Notes under the pieces: generated by a model
The model's database searches: none
What the model saw: the letters and a program-made list of their open reading frames with translations, nothing else
What the model was told of the DNA's origin: nothing
Assembly: GCA_949740745.1 (NCBI GenBank)
Contig: CATJIW010000189.1
Coordinates: forward strand, 1 to 39,375
DNA from: an uncultured Lachnospiraceae bacterium
Lineage (GTDB): Bacteria > Bacillota > Clostridia > Lachnospirales > Lachnospiraceae
Direction: 5' to 3'
Length of the DNA stretch: 39,375 bases
Shown: positions 1-9,256 of the stretch, piece after piece
Layout: every line of letters starts with the position of its first letter
Position numbering within the stretch: position 1 is the first letter of the stretch
Made by a program: the position numbers and the translations under genes

Positions 1-515
1 AGATCCTGCAGGTCAGGGGGCTTCCCGTCCGCCAGCTTTCCGGGATTGTCCACCAGTATGGAGGGATCCTGGGGCCGGCCCACCCGTACGGCGCCAAATT
101 TTTAAGCGCCATGTGCTCGAAGCGTCTGGAGCGGGAGCCGGAGCTGATCCATGAATTTGATTTCGTGGAGGCGTTCAATACCTGCGAGCTTCCGGAGTCC
201 AACCGGAAGGCGGCTCATCTGGCGGCCAGGCACGGGAAGGTCTGTTTTGGCGGCTCGGATTCCCATAAGGTGGATTATATCGGCATGGCTTACACGGAGA
301 TCCGCGAGCCGGTCGCCTGTGCGGACGATCTGATCCGCCTGGTGAAGGAGGGGCGGATCGACGGCTGCGGCGGAACGGAACGGGAACCGAAGGAGCGTAC
401 GCCTCTATGGGCGGCCACGATCGGAGCCGGATGGAAGATTTACAACCGGGGTGTGGCGGTAGCCAGGTGTCATGCGAGGAAGCTGGGGCTTAAGGAAGCC
501 GGGTTTTACGGTTAG
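1..515 (+). CDS. PHP-domain phosphoesterase, 3' portion (5' partial)
   Basis: The reading frame is open from the first bases of the window (codons from base 3), so the listed ATG at 111 is internal and the gene starts upstream. The translated end has a GPAHPYG segment and GGSDSHKVDYIG followed by an alternating hydrophobic tail. This is the His/Asp metal-binding layout of the C-terminal half of PHP-type metal-dependent phosphoesterases (the family of histidinol phosphatase and the TrpH-like RNase). About 170 residues are visible. Such proteins hydrolyse phosphoesters, but the exact substrate cannot be read from this fragment. The next gene starts 19 bases downstream in the same direction, so the two are probably cotranscribed. 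I am sure of the superfamily and unsure of the substrate. Confidence 0.75.
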   Translation, partial: ILQVRGLPVRQLSGIVHQYGGILGPAHPYGAKFLSAMCSKRLEREPELIHEFDFVEAFNTCELPESNRKAAHLAARHGKVCFGGSDSHKVDYIGMAYTEIREPVACADDLIRLVKEGRIDGCGGTEREPKERTPLWAATIGAGWKIYNRGVAVARCHARKLGLKEAGFYG

Positions 516-534
516 GATTTGATGGAGGATTTAT

Positions 535-1380
535 ATGCGGGGAATCAGACAGTGGATGTCGGACCACGGGGAAGTGGCGGGCATTCTCGTGTTTTTACTG
601 GTGATCATTGTAATCGGCGGAGCCTCTTATGGCATCAGCTATGCGGCGGGAGGAAGCTCCGGGAAGAAGGGCCTTTCAGGCTCTTCTTCGCCGGAGACTC
701 TGGCGATGGGAAATCCGCCGCAGAGCAGTGAACCTGTAACGGAGGCAGGCCTGCCGTCCGAAGAGGGGGACGGGCCCTCCGTGCAGCCTCTGGAATCGGG
801 AGAGAGCGTTTCTGCAGCTTCGGAGCCGGAGAGCAGCGGGGCGGCGGGAGGCGCAGAGCCGAATGCGCCTGCGGCCCCGGAGTCTGTTCCCGGCGAGAGC
901 GGCGGGGCGGCTCAGGGCGAAACCTTTACGGAGCACGGCGTTCATTTCCAGGCGGTGGACGAGCAGGTGACGGCCAAGATTGAGACCAATCTCCGGCGGG
1001 TCCCCAGCACGGAAAAGGACGAGGATGTGGTTACGAGGATTTACAACGGCGACTGGATCAGGCGGACCGGCGTCGGCCACAATGGCTGGTCCAGGGTGGA
1101 GTACGAGGGGCAGGTGCTTTATGCGGTTCCCAGCTATCTCTCCACCGACGGCTCTTCTGTCCCGGTCCCTGCCTATCAGGAGGCTTCGGATAATGTGACG
1201 GCCAAGGAAGAGGTCTATCTGCGGTCGGCGCCGGATTCTTCCACCGACGATAACGTGGTGGCTGTCCTGACCCACGGGGAGTTCGTGGCCCGCACCGGAA
1301 TCGGGAGCAACGGCTGGTCCAGGCTTGATTATAACGGCGCCGAGGTTTATGCGGTCACCAGTCTGTTAACCACAGAATAA
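535..1380 (+). CDS. membrane-anchored protein with two SH3b domains
   Basis: The 281-aa protein has a short cytoplasmic N-terminus, one transmembrane segment at about residues 13-37, and a Ser/Glu/Pro/Ala-rich linker to about residue 125. Two tandem bacterial SH3-type repeats follow (about 140-205 and 218-281). Each carries a VTAK..LR..P.. entry, a GD/GEF strand, an R-TG-G--NGWSR turn and a YAV strand. Bacterial SH3b domains usually bind cell-wall peptides, so this is probably an extracytoplasmic wall-binding protein tethered to the membrane. No catalytic domain is visible. The ATG is supported by GGAGG six bases upstream. It ends just before a strong terminator. The role beyond wall association is unknown. 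Confidence 0.8.
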   Translation: MRGIRQWMSDHGEVAGILVFLLVIIVIGGASYGISYAAGGSSGKKGLSGSSSPETLAMGNPPQSSEPVTEAGLPSEEGDGPSVQPLESGESVSAASEPESSGAAGGAEPNAPAAPESVPGESGGAAQGETFTEHGVHFQAVDEQVTAKIETNLRRVPSTEKDEDVVTRIYNGDWIRRTGVGHNGWSRVEYEGQVLYAVPSYLSTDGSSVPVPAYQEASDNVTAKEEVYLRSAPDSSTDDNVVAVLTHGEFVARTGIGSNGWSRLDYNGAEVYAVTSLLTTE

Positions 1381-1399
1381 GGAGAATTTGGGAGCAGCG

Positions 1400-1448
1400 G
1401 CCCTGTTTTCTGCCAGTGTATGGCAGAGCAGGGCTGTTTTTTGTTTTT
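1400..1448 (+). terminator. Rho-independent terminator after the SH3b gene
   Basis: GCCCTG and TCTGCCA pair with TGGCAGA and CAGGGC around a short GTGTA loop, and the hairpin is followed by a T-rich run (TGTTTTTTGTTTTT). It separates the SH3b gene from the export cluster. Confidence 0.9.
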
Positions 1449-1536
1449 CCCTGGAGCTCCCTGAAATTTCATCGCATAGCTTCCGATAACAGGGCGGGAT
1501 TTTTGATACGGGAAATCCGGCCTGCTAAAATATTAG

Positions 1537-1565
1537 TTGGCAAATATCTGGAAACATTGTATAAT
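1537..1565 (+). promoter_or_regulatory. sigma-A-type promoter of the ABC export cluster
   Basis: TTGGCA (1537-1542) and TATAAT (1560-1565) are separated by exactly 17 bp. It lies in the 370-bp gene-free stretch between the SH3b terminator and the ABC ATPase gene and points at that gene. The remaining roughly 185 bp to the ATG would be a long 5' leader; I see no clear riboswitch in it. Confidence 0.75.
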
Positions 1566-1752
1566 GAAATTATAATTTCTGAAAATGGCGAAGGGAAACT
1601 GTCTGTACAGGCGGGGACGAGGGGGGCGAACCGGGTCGGGATTCCGGGGAGGCGCCGGATCCGGAACGGAAGGAGCTTTCGGGTATGTGACGAAATCGTA
1701 ACTTGTGAATGGCACAGGGCCTGTGATAAGCTGAGAGGAGGAGGGGACGTCC

Positions 1753-2622
1753 ATGAAGCTGGAAGTAAGGAAGCTGGTAAAAAACTACGGAAAGAAGCAG
1801 GCTCTGAAGGGGATCAACATGGCTCTGACGGAAGGGGTCTACGGTTTTTTGGGACCCAACGGGGCCGGAAAGAGCACGTTTATGAATATCCTGACCGGGA
1901 ATTTGAAGGCTGCCTCCGGGCAGATCCTTTACGACGGGGAGGACATTGTGAAGATGGGCCGGGAGTTCCGGGGGATCCTGGGCTATATGCCCCAGCAGCA
2001 GGCTCTTTACCCCGGCTTTACGGCAGAAGGGTTTTTGGCGTATATGGCGGCTTTACGGGGCATGAAACGGTCTGAGGCGGCAAGGCGGATTCCGGAGGTG
2101 CTTGCCGAGGTAGGTCTTTCGGAGGTGGCCGGGGACAAGGTAAGGTCTTTTTCCGGCGGTATGAAGCAGAGGCTCCTGATTGCCCAGGCAGTGCTTGCGG
2201 AGCCGAAGGTGCTGGTTCTGGACGAGCCTACGGCGGGGCTTGACCCCAAGCAGCGGATAGCCATCCGAAACCTGATTTCGGAAACTGCGGCGGGGAAGAT
2301 TGTGATCATTGCCACCCACGTGGTAACAGACGTGGAATCGGCGGCCAACCGGATTCTGCTGATCCGGGAGGGGGAAATGGCGGCGGATTCCACCAGAGAG
2401 GAGCTTTGTTCGGCCCTTGCGGGCAAGGTGTTTGAATTAAAGCTTCCGCAGGAGAAGCTTAAGGAGGTGGAGGGGAATCCGGCCTTTCTGGTGGGGAATA
2501 TTTCCAGAGAGCGGGAGACCCTGTTTGTCCGGGTGATTTGTGACGGAAAGCCGGAGGGCTATGAGGCAGAGCCGGTGCGGCCGGGGCTGGAGGACGTGTA
2601 CCTTTCCTGCTTCCGGGAATGA
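1753..2622 (+). CDS. ABC transporter ATP-binding protein
   Basis: A 289-aa ABC ATPase of the ABC-2 exporter class. Visible motifs are Walker A GPNGAGKS (34-41), a Q-loop around MPQQQ (80-84), signature SFSGGMKQ (132-139), Walker B VLVLDEP (153-159), D-loop GLDP and the H-loop His at 189. It would energise the permease encoded 90 bp downstream; one ATPase gene implies a homodimer. The residues after about 215 form the short C-terminal extension seen in drug and antibiotic exporters. GAGGAGGAGGGG lies just upstream of the ATG. It is the first gene of a same-strand cluster reaching 9208. Substrate unknown. Confidence 0.93.
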   Translation: MKLEVRKLVKNYGKKQALKGINMALTEGVYGFLGPNGAGKSTFMNILTGNLKAASGQILYDGEDIVKMGREFRGILGYMPQQQALYPGFTAEGFLAYMAALRGMKRSEAARRIPEVLAEVGLSEVAGDKVRSFSGGMKQRLLIAQAVLAEPKVLVLDEPTAGLDPKQRIAIRNLISETAAGKIVIIATHVVTDVESAANRILLIREGEMAADSTREELCSALAGKVFELKLPQEKLKEVEGNPAFLVGNISRERETLFVRVICDGKPEGYEAEPVRPGLEDVYLSCFRE

Positions 2623-2712
2623 GCCTTCCGGCAGGGCCGGGCGTCTGCCGGCCGGGATTTTGCAGCCTGTGCGTTCCGGCGGGGCGGTTTGTAGAAAGGA
2701 AGGAGGGTGCGG

Positions 2713-5136
2713 ATGGGAAGACTCGTTTTTTATGAATGGAAAAAACTGTTTGGGAAGCGTCTGATTCCGGTCCTTCTTCTGTTCTTGTTCCTGTTCAACG
2801 GCCTGATGCTGTACCGGGAGTCGGGGCAGAGGATCAATTGGAGCTATACAAGGAAGGACGTGGTCCGGGTTTACGCAGACCTTGCGGGATGTACGGCGCC
2901 GGAGGCGGAGGCAGCGCTGACGGAAAAGAAGGAGCTTCTCTCGGCGGTGGCGGTCTGGCGGGAATGGGTAGACGGCTACGGGGAGTGGAACGAGAAAGAG
3001 CGGGAGAGCTTCCGGGAACGCAATGCAAAGACGTTTGAGAAATACCCGGATCTGGATCCGGAGGGAAGCTATCTTTCCTATCTGACGAATTTTTACAGCG
3101 AGCAGGACCTGCTGGACAATGTGCTCTCCCAGGTCTCGGCCGCGGCCCATTATGATGAATATCTGGAAGGGATCGACGAAGAGGCGAAGATCATGACCTC
3201 GTCGTCCCTTTTCGGGGATCCGGACACCTTTTCTTATAGGAACATTGAACGGACCCCGCCGGTTTACGCCCATCTGAAGGGAACCTCGCTTCCGGCGGCG
3301 GATTCCGAGGGGATTCTTCTGGCGACGGAGTTCAGGCTGACGGACGTGCTCCTTTTGGCTGCATTCCTGATCCTTGCCCTTTCCGTAATGGTGGGAGAGC
3401 GGGAGGAGGGAACTCTGCTCCTTATAAAGCCTGCCCGGCGGGGGCGCCTGGAGACGGTCACGGCGAAGCTTTTTACGATGCTTGCCTGCGCTGTCCTTTT
3501 CACCCTGTTCTTTTACGGGGCCAATCTGTTTTTGGCGGGGCGGCTTCTGGGGCTTGGGGATCTCTCACGGCCGGTCCAGAGCATCCGCGGGATGCTGGCC
3601 TCCCCTTATGCCATGACGGCGGGGCAGTACCTGGGGGTGTTTCTTGGGGCGAAGGTCTTTGCGGCGCTCACCTTTGCCTCTCTGCTGTTTTGTCTGTGTA
3701 CCGTATTTCGGAACGGCCTTAGCGCCTGTCTTGCTTCGGCGGGGGCGATTCTTTTGGAAACGGCGCTGTACCTGACCATCGGGATTCATTCCTACCTGAG
3801 TCCTTTAAAGGTTCTGAATCTGGTGTGCATGGCGGACGCCCCCTGGTTTTTGGGGGACTACCGGAATATGAACGTATTCGGCTATCCGGTAGAGGTGATT
3901 CCGGCGGTTCTTGGGGCGGCGGTTCTTGCGGCGGGGCTTTCCTGCTTCCTTGCCCTTTTCCGCTATGTGAAGGAGGCTTCGGCCCTCAGTGCGGAGAACC
4001 GCATGCTTTTCTGGTGGAAGGCATTTTTAAGGAAGCGCCGGGGAAGGAGCCGGAAGGCCGGGGGAGGGAGGATCCGGGTGGGACTCTTCGGGAAGGAGTT
4101 CTACAAAATCTTCGTCATGGAGCGGGCCGGGCTCCTCCTGCTGGCCTTTGCTCTGCTCCAGTGGAACGGTTACCGGGATTTCCGGGTCTATCGATCCCCG
4201 GAGGAGATGTTCTACCGGCAATACATCGGCTGGGCAGAGGAGGTTTCCCTTCGGGAGGCGGCAGGCAGGTATCAGGAGGAGCAGAAGCGGTTTGACGGCA
4301 TGGACCGGAGGGCGGCTAAGGCGGCTAAGGCCTATGCGGCCGGAGAGATTTCCTATGAGGAAAGGGAAGCGGCACAGATGGAAGTGCAGTCGTCCCAGAA
4401 TGCCCGTGTCGGTTTTTCGAAGGCGCTGGCTCAGTACGAGCATGTGCTTGAAATGGTCCGGGCGGGAACGGAGGCGGAGCTTTTTTATGCTTCCGGCTGG
4501 GAAGCGCTCCTGGGCCCTGAGGGACAGCGGGTGGATGTCATGGATGCAGGAAAGCTGGCTTTTTTCCTTGTGGTGGGACTTGCGGCTGCATTTTCGGTGG
4601 AAAAGACCAGCCGGGTGGAGCTTTTGCAGAGTACCTGTGTCCGGGGAGGAGGAGGCTGCTGCAAAAGGAAATATCTGGCGGGGCTTCTGTACGGGACTCT
4701 GGCCTGGGCCGTCGCATTCCTGCCCCGTTTCCTGACGGTGTTTTCTGTCTACGGGACGGCCGGGCTTGCAGCGCCTTTAAAAAGCCTTCCCATGCTGAGC
4801 GACCTTCCTTTTAACCTTCCGCTTTGGGGGTATCTGGCGCTGGTGGGGCTTTCCCGCTATCTGGGGATGGCGGCGGCGGCGGGACTTGTGTTCTGGCTTT
4901 CCAGGCGGAGCGGGAATCTGGTCCACACGATTCTTTTGGGAAACCTTTTGCTCCTGCTCCCGGTGTTCTTGTATTTGATGGGGCTTACGGGGGAACCGGC
5001 TTTTTCCCTGCTTCCCATGCTCACGGGAAGCTCCATGTACCGGCTGACGGCGGGACGGATCGTTTACTGGTGCCTGGCTCTGGCGGCGGGCGCCTGGTTC
5101 TATATCCAGACTTATGAGGAGGGGGCGTTGTCATGA
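2713..5136 (+). CDS. ABC-2-type permease, two fused halves
   Basis: An 807-aa polytopic membrane protein, roughly twice a normal ABC-2 permease. The N-terminal half starts with a basic/aromatic FYEWKKLF segment, one TM, a large hydrophilic loop (about residues 33-205) and then a bundle of TM segments to about 440. The second half restarts near residue 455 with a similar KEFYKIF segment, one TM, a charged loop and another TM bundle. This repeat of architecture suggests an internal duplication and fusion, so one polypeptide may supply the whole channel for the upstream ATPase. I chose the ATG at 2713 over the GTG at 2707 because AGGAGG (2701-2706) is then six bases away. It overlaps the next gene (ATGA). 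Confidence 0.85.
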   Translation: MGRLVFYEWKKLFGKRLIPVLLLFLFLFNGLMLYRESGQRINWSYTRKDVVRVYADLAGCTAPEAEAALTEKKELLSAVAVWREWVDGYGEWNEKERESFRERNAKTFEKYPDLDPEGSYLSYLTNFYSEQDLLDNVLSQVSAAAHYDEYLEGIDEEAKIMTSSSLFGDPDTFSYRNIERTPPVYAHLKGTSLPAADSEGILLATEFRLTDVLLLAAFLILALSVMVGEREEGTLLLIKPARRGRLETVTAKLFTMLACAVLFTLFFYGANLFLAGRLLGLGDLSRPVQSIRGMLASPYAMTAGQYLGVFLGAKVFAALTFASLLFCLCTVFRNGLSACLASAGAILLETALYLTIGIHSYLSPLKVLNLVCMADAPWFLGDYRNMNVFGYPVEVIPAVLGAAVLAAGLSCFLALFRYVKEASALSAENRMLFWWKAFLRKRRGRSRKAGGGRIRVGLFGKEFYKIFVMERAGLLLLAFALLQWNGYRDFRVYRSPEEMFYRQYIGWAEEVSLREAAGRYQEEQKRFDGMDRRAAKAAKAYAAGEISYEEREAAQMEVQSSQNARVGFSKALAQYEHVLEMVRAGTEAELFYASGWEALLGPEGQRVDVMDAGKLAFFLVVGLAAAFSVEKTSRVELLQSTCVRGGGGCCKRKYLAGLLYGTLAWAVAFLPRFLTVFSVYGTAGLAAPLKSLPMLSDLPFNLPLWGYLALVGLSRYLGMAAAAGLVFWLSRRSGNLVHTILLGNLLLLLPVFLYLMGLTGEPAFSLLPMLTGSSMYRLTAGRIVYWCLALAAGAWFYIQTYEEGALS

Positions 5137-6305
5137 AGAAAAAATGGATCGTGTTTGGGGCGGCAGCCCTGTTTCTTGGAGCGGCGGGACTGGGTATTTA
5201 CCTTGGGACGCCCTCTATTCCGAAAAGAGACGGGGACCAGAGGGTGCCGGTACAGTCCGTGGCGTCCCTTACCGGGTATGCGGAGGCGGAGGCGCTCCGC
5301 AGCCGGTTCCTGGGGGTCCTTTCCAGAAAAGAGGCGGTGACGGTGCGGCTGGATCCCGGCCGGGAGACGGGGGAATTTCTGGCGGAAGCAGGGGACCGGG
5401 TGAAGGAAGGCTCCGTCCTTGCCGTTTACGACAATTCCTCTCTCGTGTTAGAGCGGGATCAGCTTTTTCTGGACAGGGATCAGCTGGTTTTTGACCAGGA
5501 GAGTGCCGAACTCCAGATCCGGACGCTGAAACGGGAACGGAGTCAGGCGGAGGCAGCGCAGAGGGGAGATTACGATTTGCAGATCCTGCATGCGGAAGCG
5601 GAGCTGGAGCGGAAGGAATATGATCTTGACCGGAAAAACCGGGAGATCGGGGCACTGGAGGAGAAGCTGGCGGAATCTGAGGTGGTGTCTCCCTGCGGGG
5701 GCGTTGTGGCGGAGGCGGACCGGGAGGGCGGAAGCTTTTCTATCGTGCCGGAGGATGCCTATGAGTTTGTTTTTTCTGCCAGTGAGGAAGAGGCCGGGGG
5801 ATTCCAGGCCGGGGATGCGGTGACAGTCGTCTCCAGAGACGGGAGCCTTTCTCTTGCCGGGAAGGTGGAAAAGGTCGGGATAGGAGAGCCTTCGGACGGA
5901 GAAACAGACCAGGGGGCCGCCAGGGCTTCTCTGTCCCCGGTAAGCGGCACGGTCACGGGCGCAGACGCTTTTTTGCCGGGACAGCATGTCTATATCGAAA
6001 AAACGGAGGCCGGGGAAGGGGGCTCTGCCGCAGCTGACGGACGCAGGGAGGAGAACGGCCCGGACGGGGCCGCCGCTAAGGCCGAGATCCTTCTGCCGGA
6101 GGGGTATGTGAAGGATGCTTCCGGGAATCCCTGGGTATGGGCGGCGGGGGAGGACGGCCGGATAGAGAAGCGCCGGATCGTTCTCGGATCCTACAACGAC
6201 CGGCACAGCGCCTGGCAGGCAGAGGAGGGGCTTTCCATGACGGATTATCTGGCATGGCCGTCGGCCCTTTTGGAAGAGGGGATGGAGGCGGACTTCGGGG
6301 AATAA
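5133..6305 (+). CDS. HlyD/MFP-type adaptor of the ABC exporter
   Basis: A 390-aa protein with one N-terminal TM (about 5-25) and then the fold order of membrane-fusion adaptors: a beta/lipoyl half (EAVTVRLDPGRETGEFL..AGDRVKEGSVLAVYD), a long Glu/Arg/Leu coiled-coil hairpin (about 105-178), the second lipoyl half (VVSPCGGVVAE) and beta-barrel segments. In Gram-positive bacteria such proteins sit outside the membrane and work with ABC permeases. Its ATG overlaps the permease stop by four bases, indicating translational coupling. An Ala/Gly/Glu-rich insertion (about 285-315) interrupts the C-terminal part. The family is clear; the exported substrate is not. Confidence 0.8.
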   Translation: MKKKWIVFGAAALFLGAAGLGIYLGTPSIPKRDGDQRVPVQSVASLTGYAEAEALRSRFLGVLSRKEAVTVRLDPGRETGEFLAEAGDRVKEGSVLAVYDNSSLVLERDQLFLDRDQLVFDQESAELQIRTLKRERSQAEAAQRGDYDLQILHAEAELERKEYDLDRKNREIGALEEKLAESEVVSPCGGVVAEADREGGSFSIVPEDAYEFVFSASEEEAGGFQAGDAVTVVSRDGSLSLAGKVEKVGIGEPSDGETDQGAARASLSPVSGTVTGADAFLPGQHVYIEKTEAGEGGSAAADGRREENGPDGAAAKAEILLPEGYVKDASGNPWVWAAGEDGRIEKRRIVLGSYNDRHSAWQAEEGLSMTDYLAWPSALLEEGMEADFGE

Positions 6306-6365
6306 AGCGGCTTCGGGGATTTTCCTGCGCCGCCTGTTCCTGAAGAATATAGAGAGGTGTATGGT

Positions 6366-8357
6366 ATGGAGAAAGGGATGTGGACAGGAAAGACGAGGCT
6401 TCTTGCGGGAGGATGCGCAGCGGCTTTATTGCTGGCGGGGGTCTTTTCCGGCATGGGGCTTCGGAGGCTCTTTCCAGAAGACGGGAAGGAGGTTCCGGTT
6501 TATTCTGTGGAGGGGCTCCGGAATAAGAAGTGGTCCGATGCGGTGGCTCTTCCCGCCACGGTGGAAACAGGGGCCCTGACTGCTTACTATTATGACAGCC
6601 GGAAGCCGGCGGCGGAGCTTTACGTGAAGGAGGGGCAGATGGTGGAGGCCGGCACGCCCCTGCTGCGCTATGACTGTACAGTCCTGGAGGAGGAGCTTGC
6701 CGGGGTGGAGCGGAGCCTTGAGAACCAGCGGGTCTATCTGGGCCGGCTGGGAAGCTTCATTGAGGTCCTGAAGACGACGAAGCCAAGGGCAGACGGCCTG
6801 GGACGGGCGGGAGGGGTATTGTCTGTCTCTGCCCGGAGGGGGCCGGCGGGAGGGCTTCTTTCTGTTTCCGGTGCGGCGGCGCCTGTTTCTGCGGAAGAGA
6901 GCCTGGAAGGGTTTACGGAGACTGAGGGCCGGGACGGCGCCCCTGTGGTCTACGACCGGGTCGACGAAGCTTCCGTTTCTTCCGGAGGGAATGGAACGGC
7001 GCAGGATCCTTACGTCTACTATGTAAAAAAGGGCGGGGAGGTGGCCCCGGAGATGCTTGCCATGCTGGCGCGGATGAAGCTCTGCGGCCGGTTTGTCGTC
7101 GTAGAGGACGAGACGGGCATCCAGACGCCGCTCCTTGTCTGGACCTTTGACGGAAAGATCTACGAGGAGGCCATTCAGGGGGAGGCGCCTTCGGAACCGC
7201 CTGCGGAAACCACTTCTTCTGCGCCGGAATCCTCTTCGGAGAGTATGGAGGAGAGCAGCTTCACGGAGGACGATTCCGAGGCGGCGGAAACCACCGGGGT
7301 GCCGGAGCCTTCTGCCTCCGAGGAACAGACGACGGAGCCGGAGCCGTCTGAGGAGAGCAGCTTTGAAACAGAGGAAAGCCCTTCGGATCCGGAGGAAGAG
7401 ACCGGGACAGAGGGCGGCGGCTCCTTTGACGACGATGCTCTGAATGAGGCTTTGGAGGGGCTGGAGAGCGAGCCTCAGGGGTATACGAAGGAGGAGCTTG
7501 TCCGGGCCATACGGGAGCGGAGCCTGGAATATGAGAATCTGGAGCTTGCCATCCGAAAGAATGAGCAGCAGGCGGAGGATCTGAAAAAAGAGATTGAGGA
7601 GAACGTCCTGACGGCAAAGGAGGACGGCCAGGTGCGGACGGCGGCAGAGCCCGGAGAGGCGGCCCGTCTGGGACAGCCGGTGCTGACGGTCCAGGGAAGG
7701 GCCGGAAGTCTTTTGAGAGGGCAGATGAACGAGGTGCTGGCGGCGGCTTTGAAGCCCGGCGACAGGTTTCTGGTGTCAGCCAGAGTAAGAGGGAAAGAGG
7801 TTTCCTTTACGGCTGTCCTTCAGTCGGTGGAAACGGAGCCGGGGGACGGGAGGGAAGCGGACGAAAGCACGGCGGGCGGTGCGCAGGAGAGAGCCTTTGG
7901 AGGGGACGGGGCGGCCCTGCCTGCCGGGGAAGCTGCGGGAAACCCGGCTATGAGCCATTATTATTTTTCGGCTTTCCCGGAGGAGAAAAAAGGGATCCGG
8001 GAGGGGGATCGGGTGGAGATTATGATTCCGCGGACTGCCTTCGGACAGAAGGCGGAGGGGGAAGCTGCTTCCGACGGAAGGATCGTCCTTCCGGACTCGC
8101 TCCTGTCCTATGAGGGCGGCTCCGCCTTTGTATATGCCATGGGCGGGAACGGCCGGTTGGAGAAGCGGCCGGTGGAGACCGGCAGGAGCTTCGGTGGAAC
8201 GGAGACGGAAATTCTTTCCGGGCTTGACGGGAAAGACTACCTGGCTGTCCCTGAGGAGGCGGCCGGGATGGAAGGGGCGAGGGCCCGGATCGTCTATGGG
8301 GAAGAGATGGAGATTAAAACGGAGGAATCGGAAGGATGGGAGGAGACGGAACCGTAA
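6366..8357 (+). CDS. second MFP-like adaptor with long acidic linker
   Basis: A protein of about 663 residues with one N-terminal TM and an HlyD-like split: the first lipoyl-type half is near AAELYVKEGQMVEAGTPLLRYD, and a helical hairpin plus the second half are near LTAKEDGQVRTAAEPGEAARLGQPVLTV. Between them, besides an unclassified region, is a stretch of about 90 residues made almost only of Ser, Glu, Thr, Pro and Asp (about 275-365), which is extremely acidic and probably disordered. The ATG at 6366 is preferred over the GTG at 6357 because AGAGAGG (6351-6357) is then eight bases away. It follows the first adaptor by 60 bp and overlaps the next gene by 22 bp. Two adaptors for one exporter is unusual; they may form a hetero-oligomer. 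Confidence 0.65.
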   Translation: MEKGMWTGKTRLLAGGCAAALLLAGVFSGMGLRRLFPEDGKEVPVYSVEGLRNKKWSDAVALPATVETGALTAYYYDSRKPAAELYVKEGQMVEAGTPLLRYDCTVLEEELAGVERSLENQRVYLGRLGSFIEVLKTTKPRADGLGRAGGVLSVSARRGPAGGLLSVSGAAAPVSAEESLEGFTETEGRDGAPVVYDRVDEASVSSGGNGTAQDPYVYYVKKGGEVAPEMLAMLARMKLCGRFVVVEDETGIQTPLLVWTFDGKIYEEAIQGEAPSEPPAETTSSAPESSSESMEESSFTEDDSEAAETTGVPEPSASEEQTTEPEPSEESSFETEESPSDPEEETGTEGGGSFDDDALNEALEGLESEPQGYTKEELVRAIRERSLEYENLELAIRKNEQQAEDLKKEIEENVLTAKEDGQVRTAAEPGEAARLGQPVLTVQGRAGSLLRGQMNEVLAAALKPGDRFLVSARVRGKEVSFTAVLQSVETEPGDGREADESTAGGAQERAFGGDGAALPAGEAAGNPAMSHYYFSAFPEEKKGIREGDRVEIMIPRTAFGQKAEGEAASDGRIVLPDSLLSYEGGSAFVYAMGGNGRLEKRPVETGRSFGGTETEILSGLDGKDYLAVPEEAAGMEGARARIVYGEEMEIKTEESEGWEETEP

Positions 8358-9208
8358 AGGAAAAGAGGCGTCTGTTTGCTTTGGCCTTTCTTGTCCTGCT
8401 CGCTGTCTTGACGGTCGGGGCTGCGGCTTTTCGCCTGGGCAGGCGGGAGGGGGAGGCAGAAAAGAACGGGAGTCCGGGGGAAAACGGAAAAACCGGAGGA
8501 ACCGGGAGAGCGGAGGAGGAAGGAGAGGCGGGAGCGGAAGGGAGCGGGGGAGATTTCGGAAGCGGCTCTGTGACGGTGGCCCCTTCTCTTTCGGACGGAA
8601 CCTTCTGTGATTTTTCCCTGGAGCCTGCGCCTGCGGCCCTGGTTTCCCTGGCCGACCGGCTGCTCCCGGAGCTTGAGAGGAAAGAGCGGGTGGCGGCGGC
8701 CGCCGCCTATTATCGAAGGGATCATGCGGCGGTTTATTGCGGAATGGAGGGCCTGCCGGCAGGAAGCGTCCTGGGGATCGGGCCGGATTTTTTGGCGGCG
8801 GCCGGTTTTGGGGTAGAAAAGGGACGTGGGATTTCGGAGCGGGACGTGGAAGAGAAAAGGCGTGCGGCTCTTCTGGACGGGCGTGCCGCCCAGGCTCTTT
8901 TTCCGGGAACGGATCCGGTGGGGAAGACGGTGGAGGTGGAGGGGAGGCTCTACCAGGTGACGGGCGTCGTCAACCTTCCGGAGCCCCGTACAGGAGGCGG
9001 ATTGGTGCTTATTCCGGAGAGCACCTGGGGGGAGGTGTACCAGTACGAAGAACCGAAGTCGGTGGTGCTCAGGCTTTCGGAGTCCGGGGAAGAGTCCTTC
9101 ACGGAGGAGGAATGGGAAGCCCTGAGGGAGGAAACGGGCGTCGGTGCGGCAAGGATCTTAAACAGCATGGCGCCGGAGGGGGAAGAAATCCGCTATCGGA
9201 TGCAGTGA
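8336..9208 (+). CDS. membrane-anchored orphan MacB-type periplasmic core domain
   Basis: A 290-aa protein with an N-terminal TM (about 13-31), a Gly/Glu-rich linker and, from about residue 120, a segment matching the MacB/FtsX extracytoplasmic core: GIGPDFLAAAGFGVEKGRGISERD, AALLDGRAAQALFPGTDPVGKTVEVEGRLYQVTGVV and a PESTW strand. In MacB-type permeases this domain is followed by three TM helices; here the protein ends after the domain. It may be a stand-alone accessory subunit of the adjacent exporter or a reduced permease. The start overlaps the upstream gene by 22 bp, so it belongs to the same operon. I see no TM remnants downstream. Confidence 0.65.
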   Translation: MGGDGTVKEKRRLFALAFLVLLAVLTVGAAAFRLGRREGEAEKNGSPGENGKTGGTGRAEEEGEAGAEGSGGDFGSGSVTVAPSLSDGTFCDFSLEPAPAALVSLADRLLPELERKERVAAAAAYYRRDHAAVYCGMEGLPAGSVLGIGPDFLAAAGFGVEKGRGISERDVEEKRRAALLDGRAAQALFPGTDPVGKTVEVEGRLYQVTGVVNLPEPRTGGGLVLIPESTWGEVYQYEEPKSVVLRLSESGEESFTEEEWEALREETGVGAARILNSMAPEGEEIRYRMQ

Positions 9209-9256
9209 CGGGGAAGCCGTTCACGGCATTTGGCCTGGGCAGACTGGAAAAACCGG

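Noticed and set aside
1416-2075. 219-aa plus-strand ORF
   Set aside because: It starts inside the terminator hairpin and overlaps the ABC ATPase in another frame.
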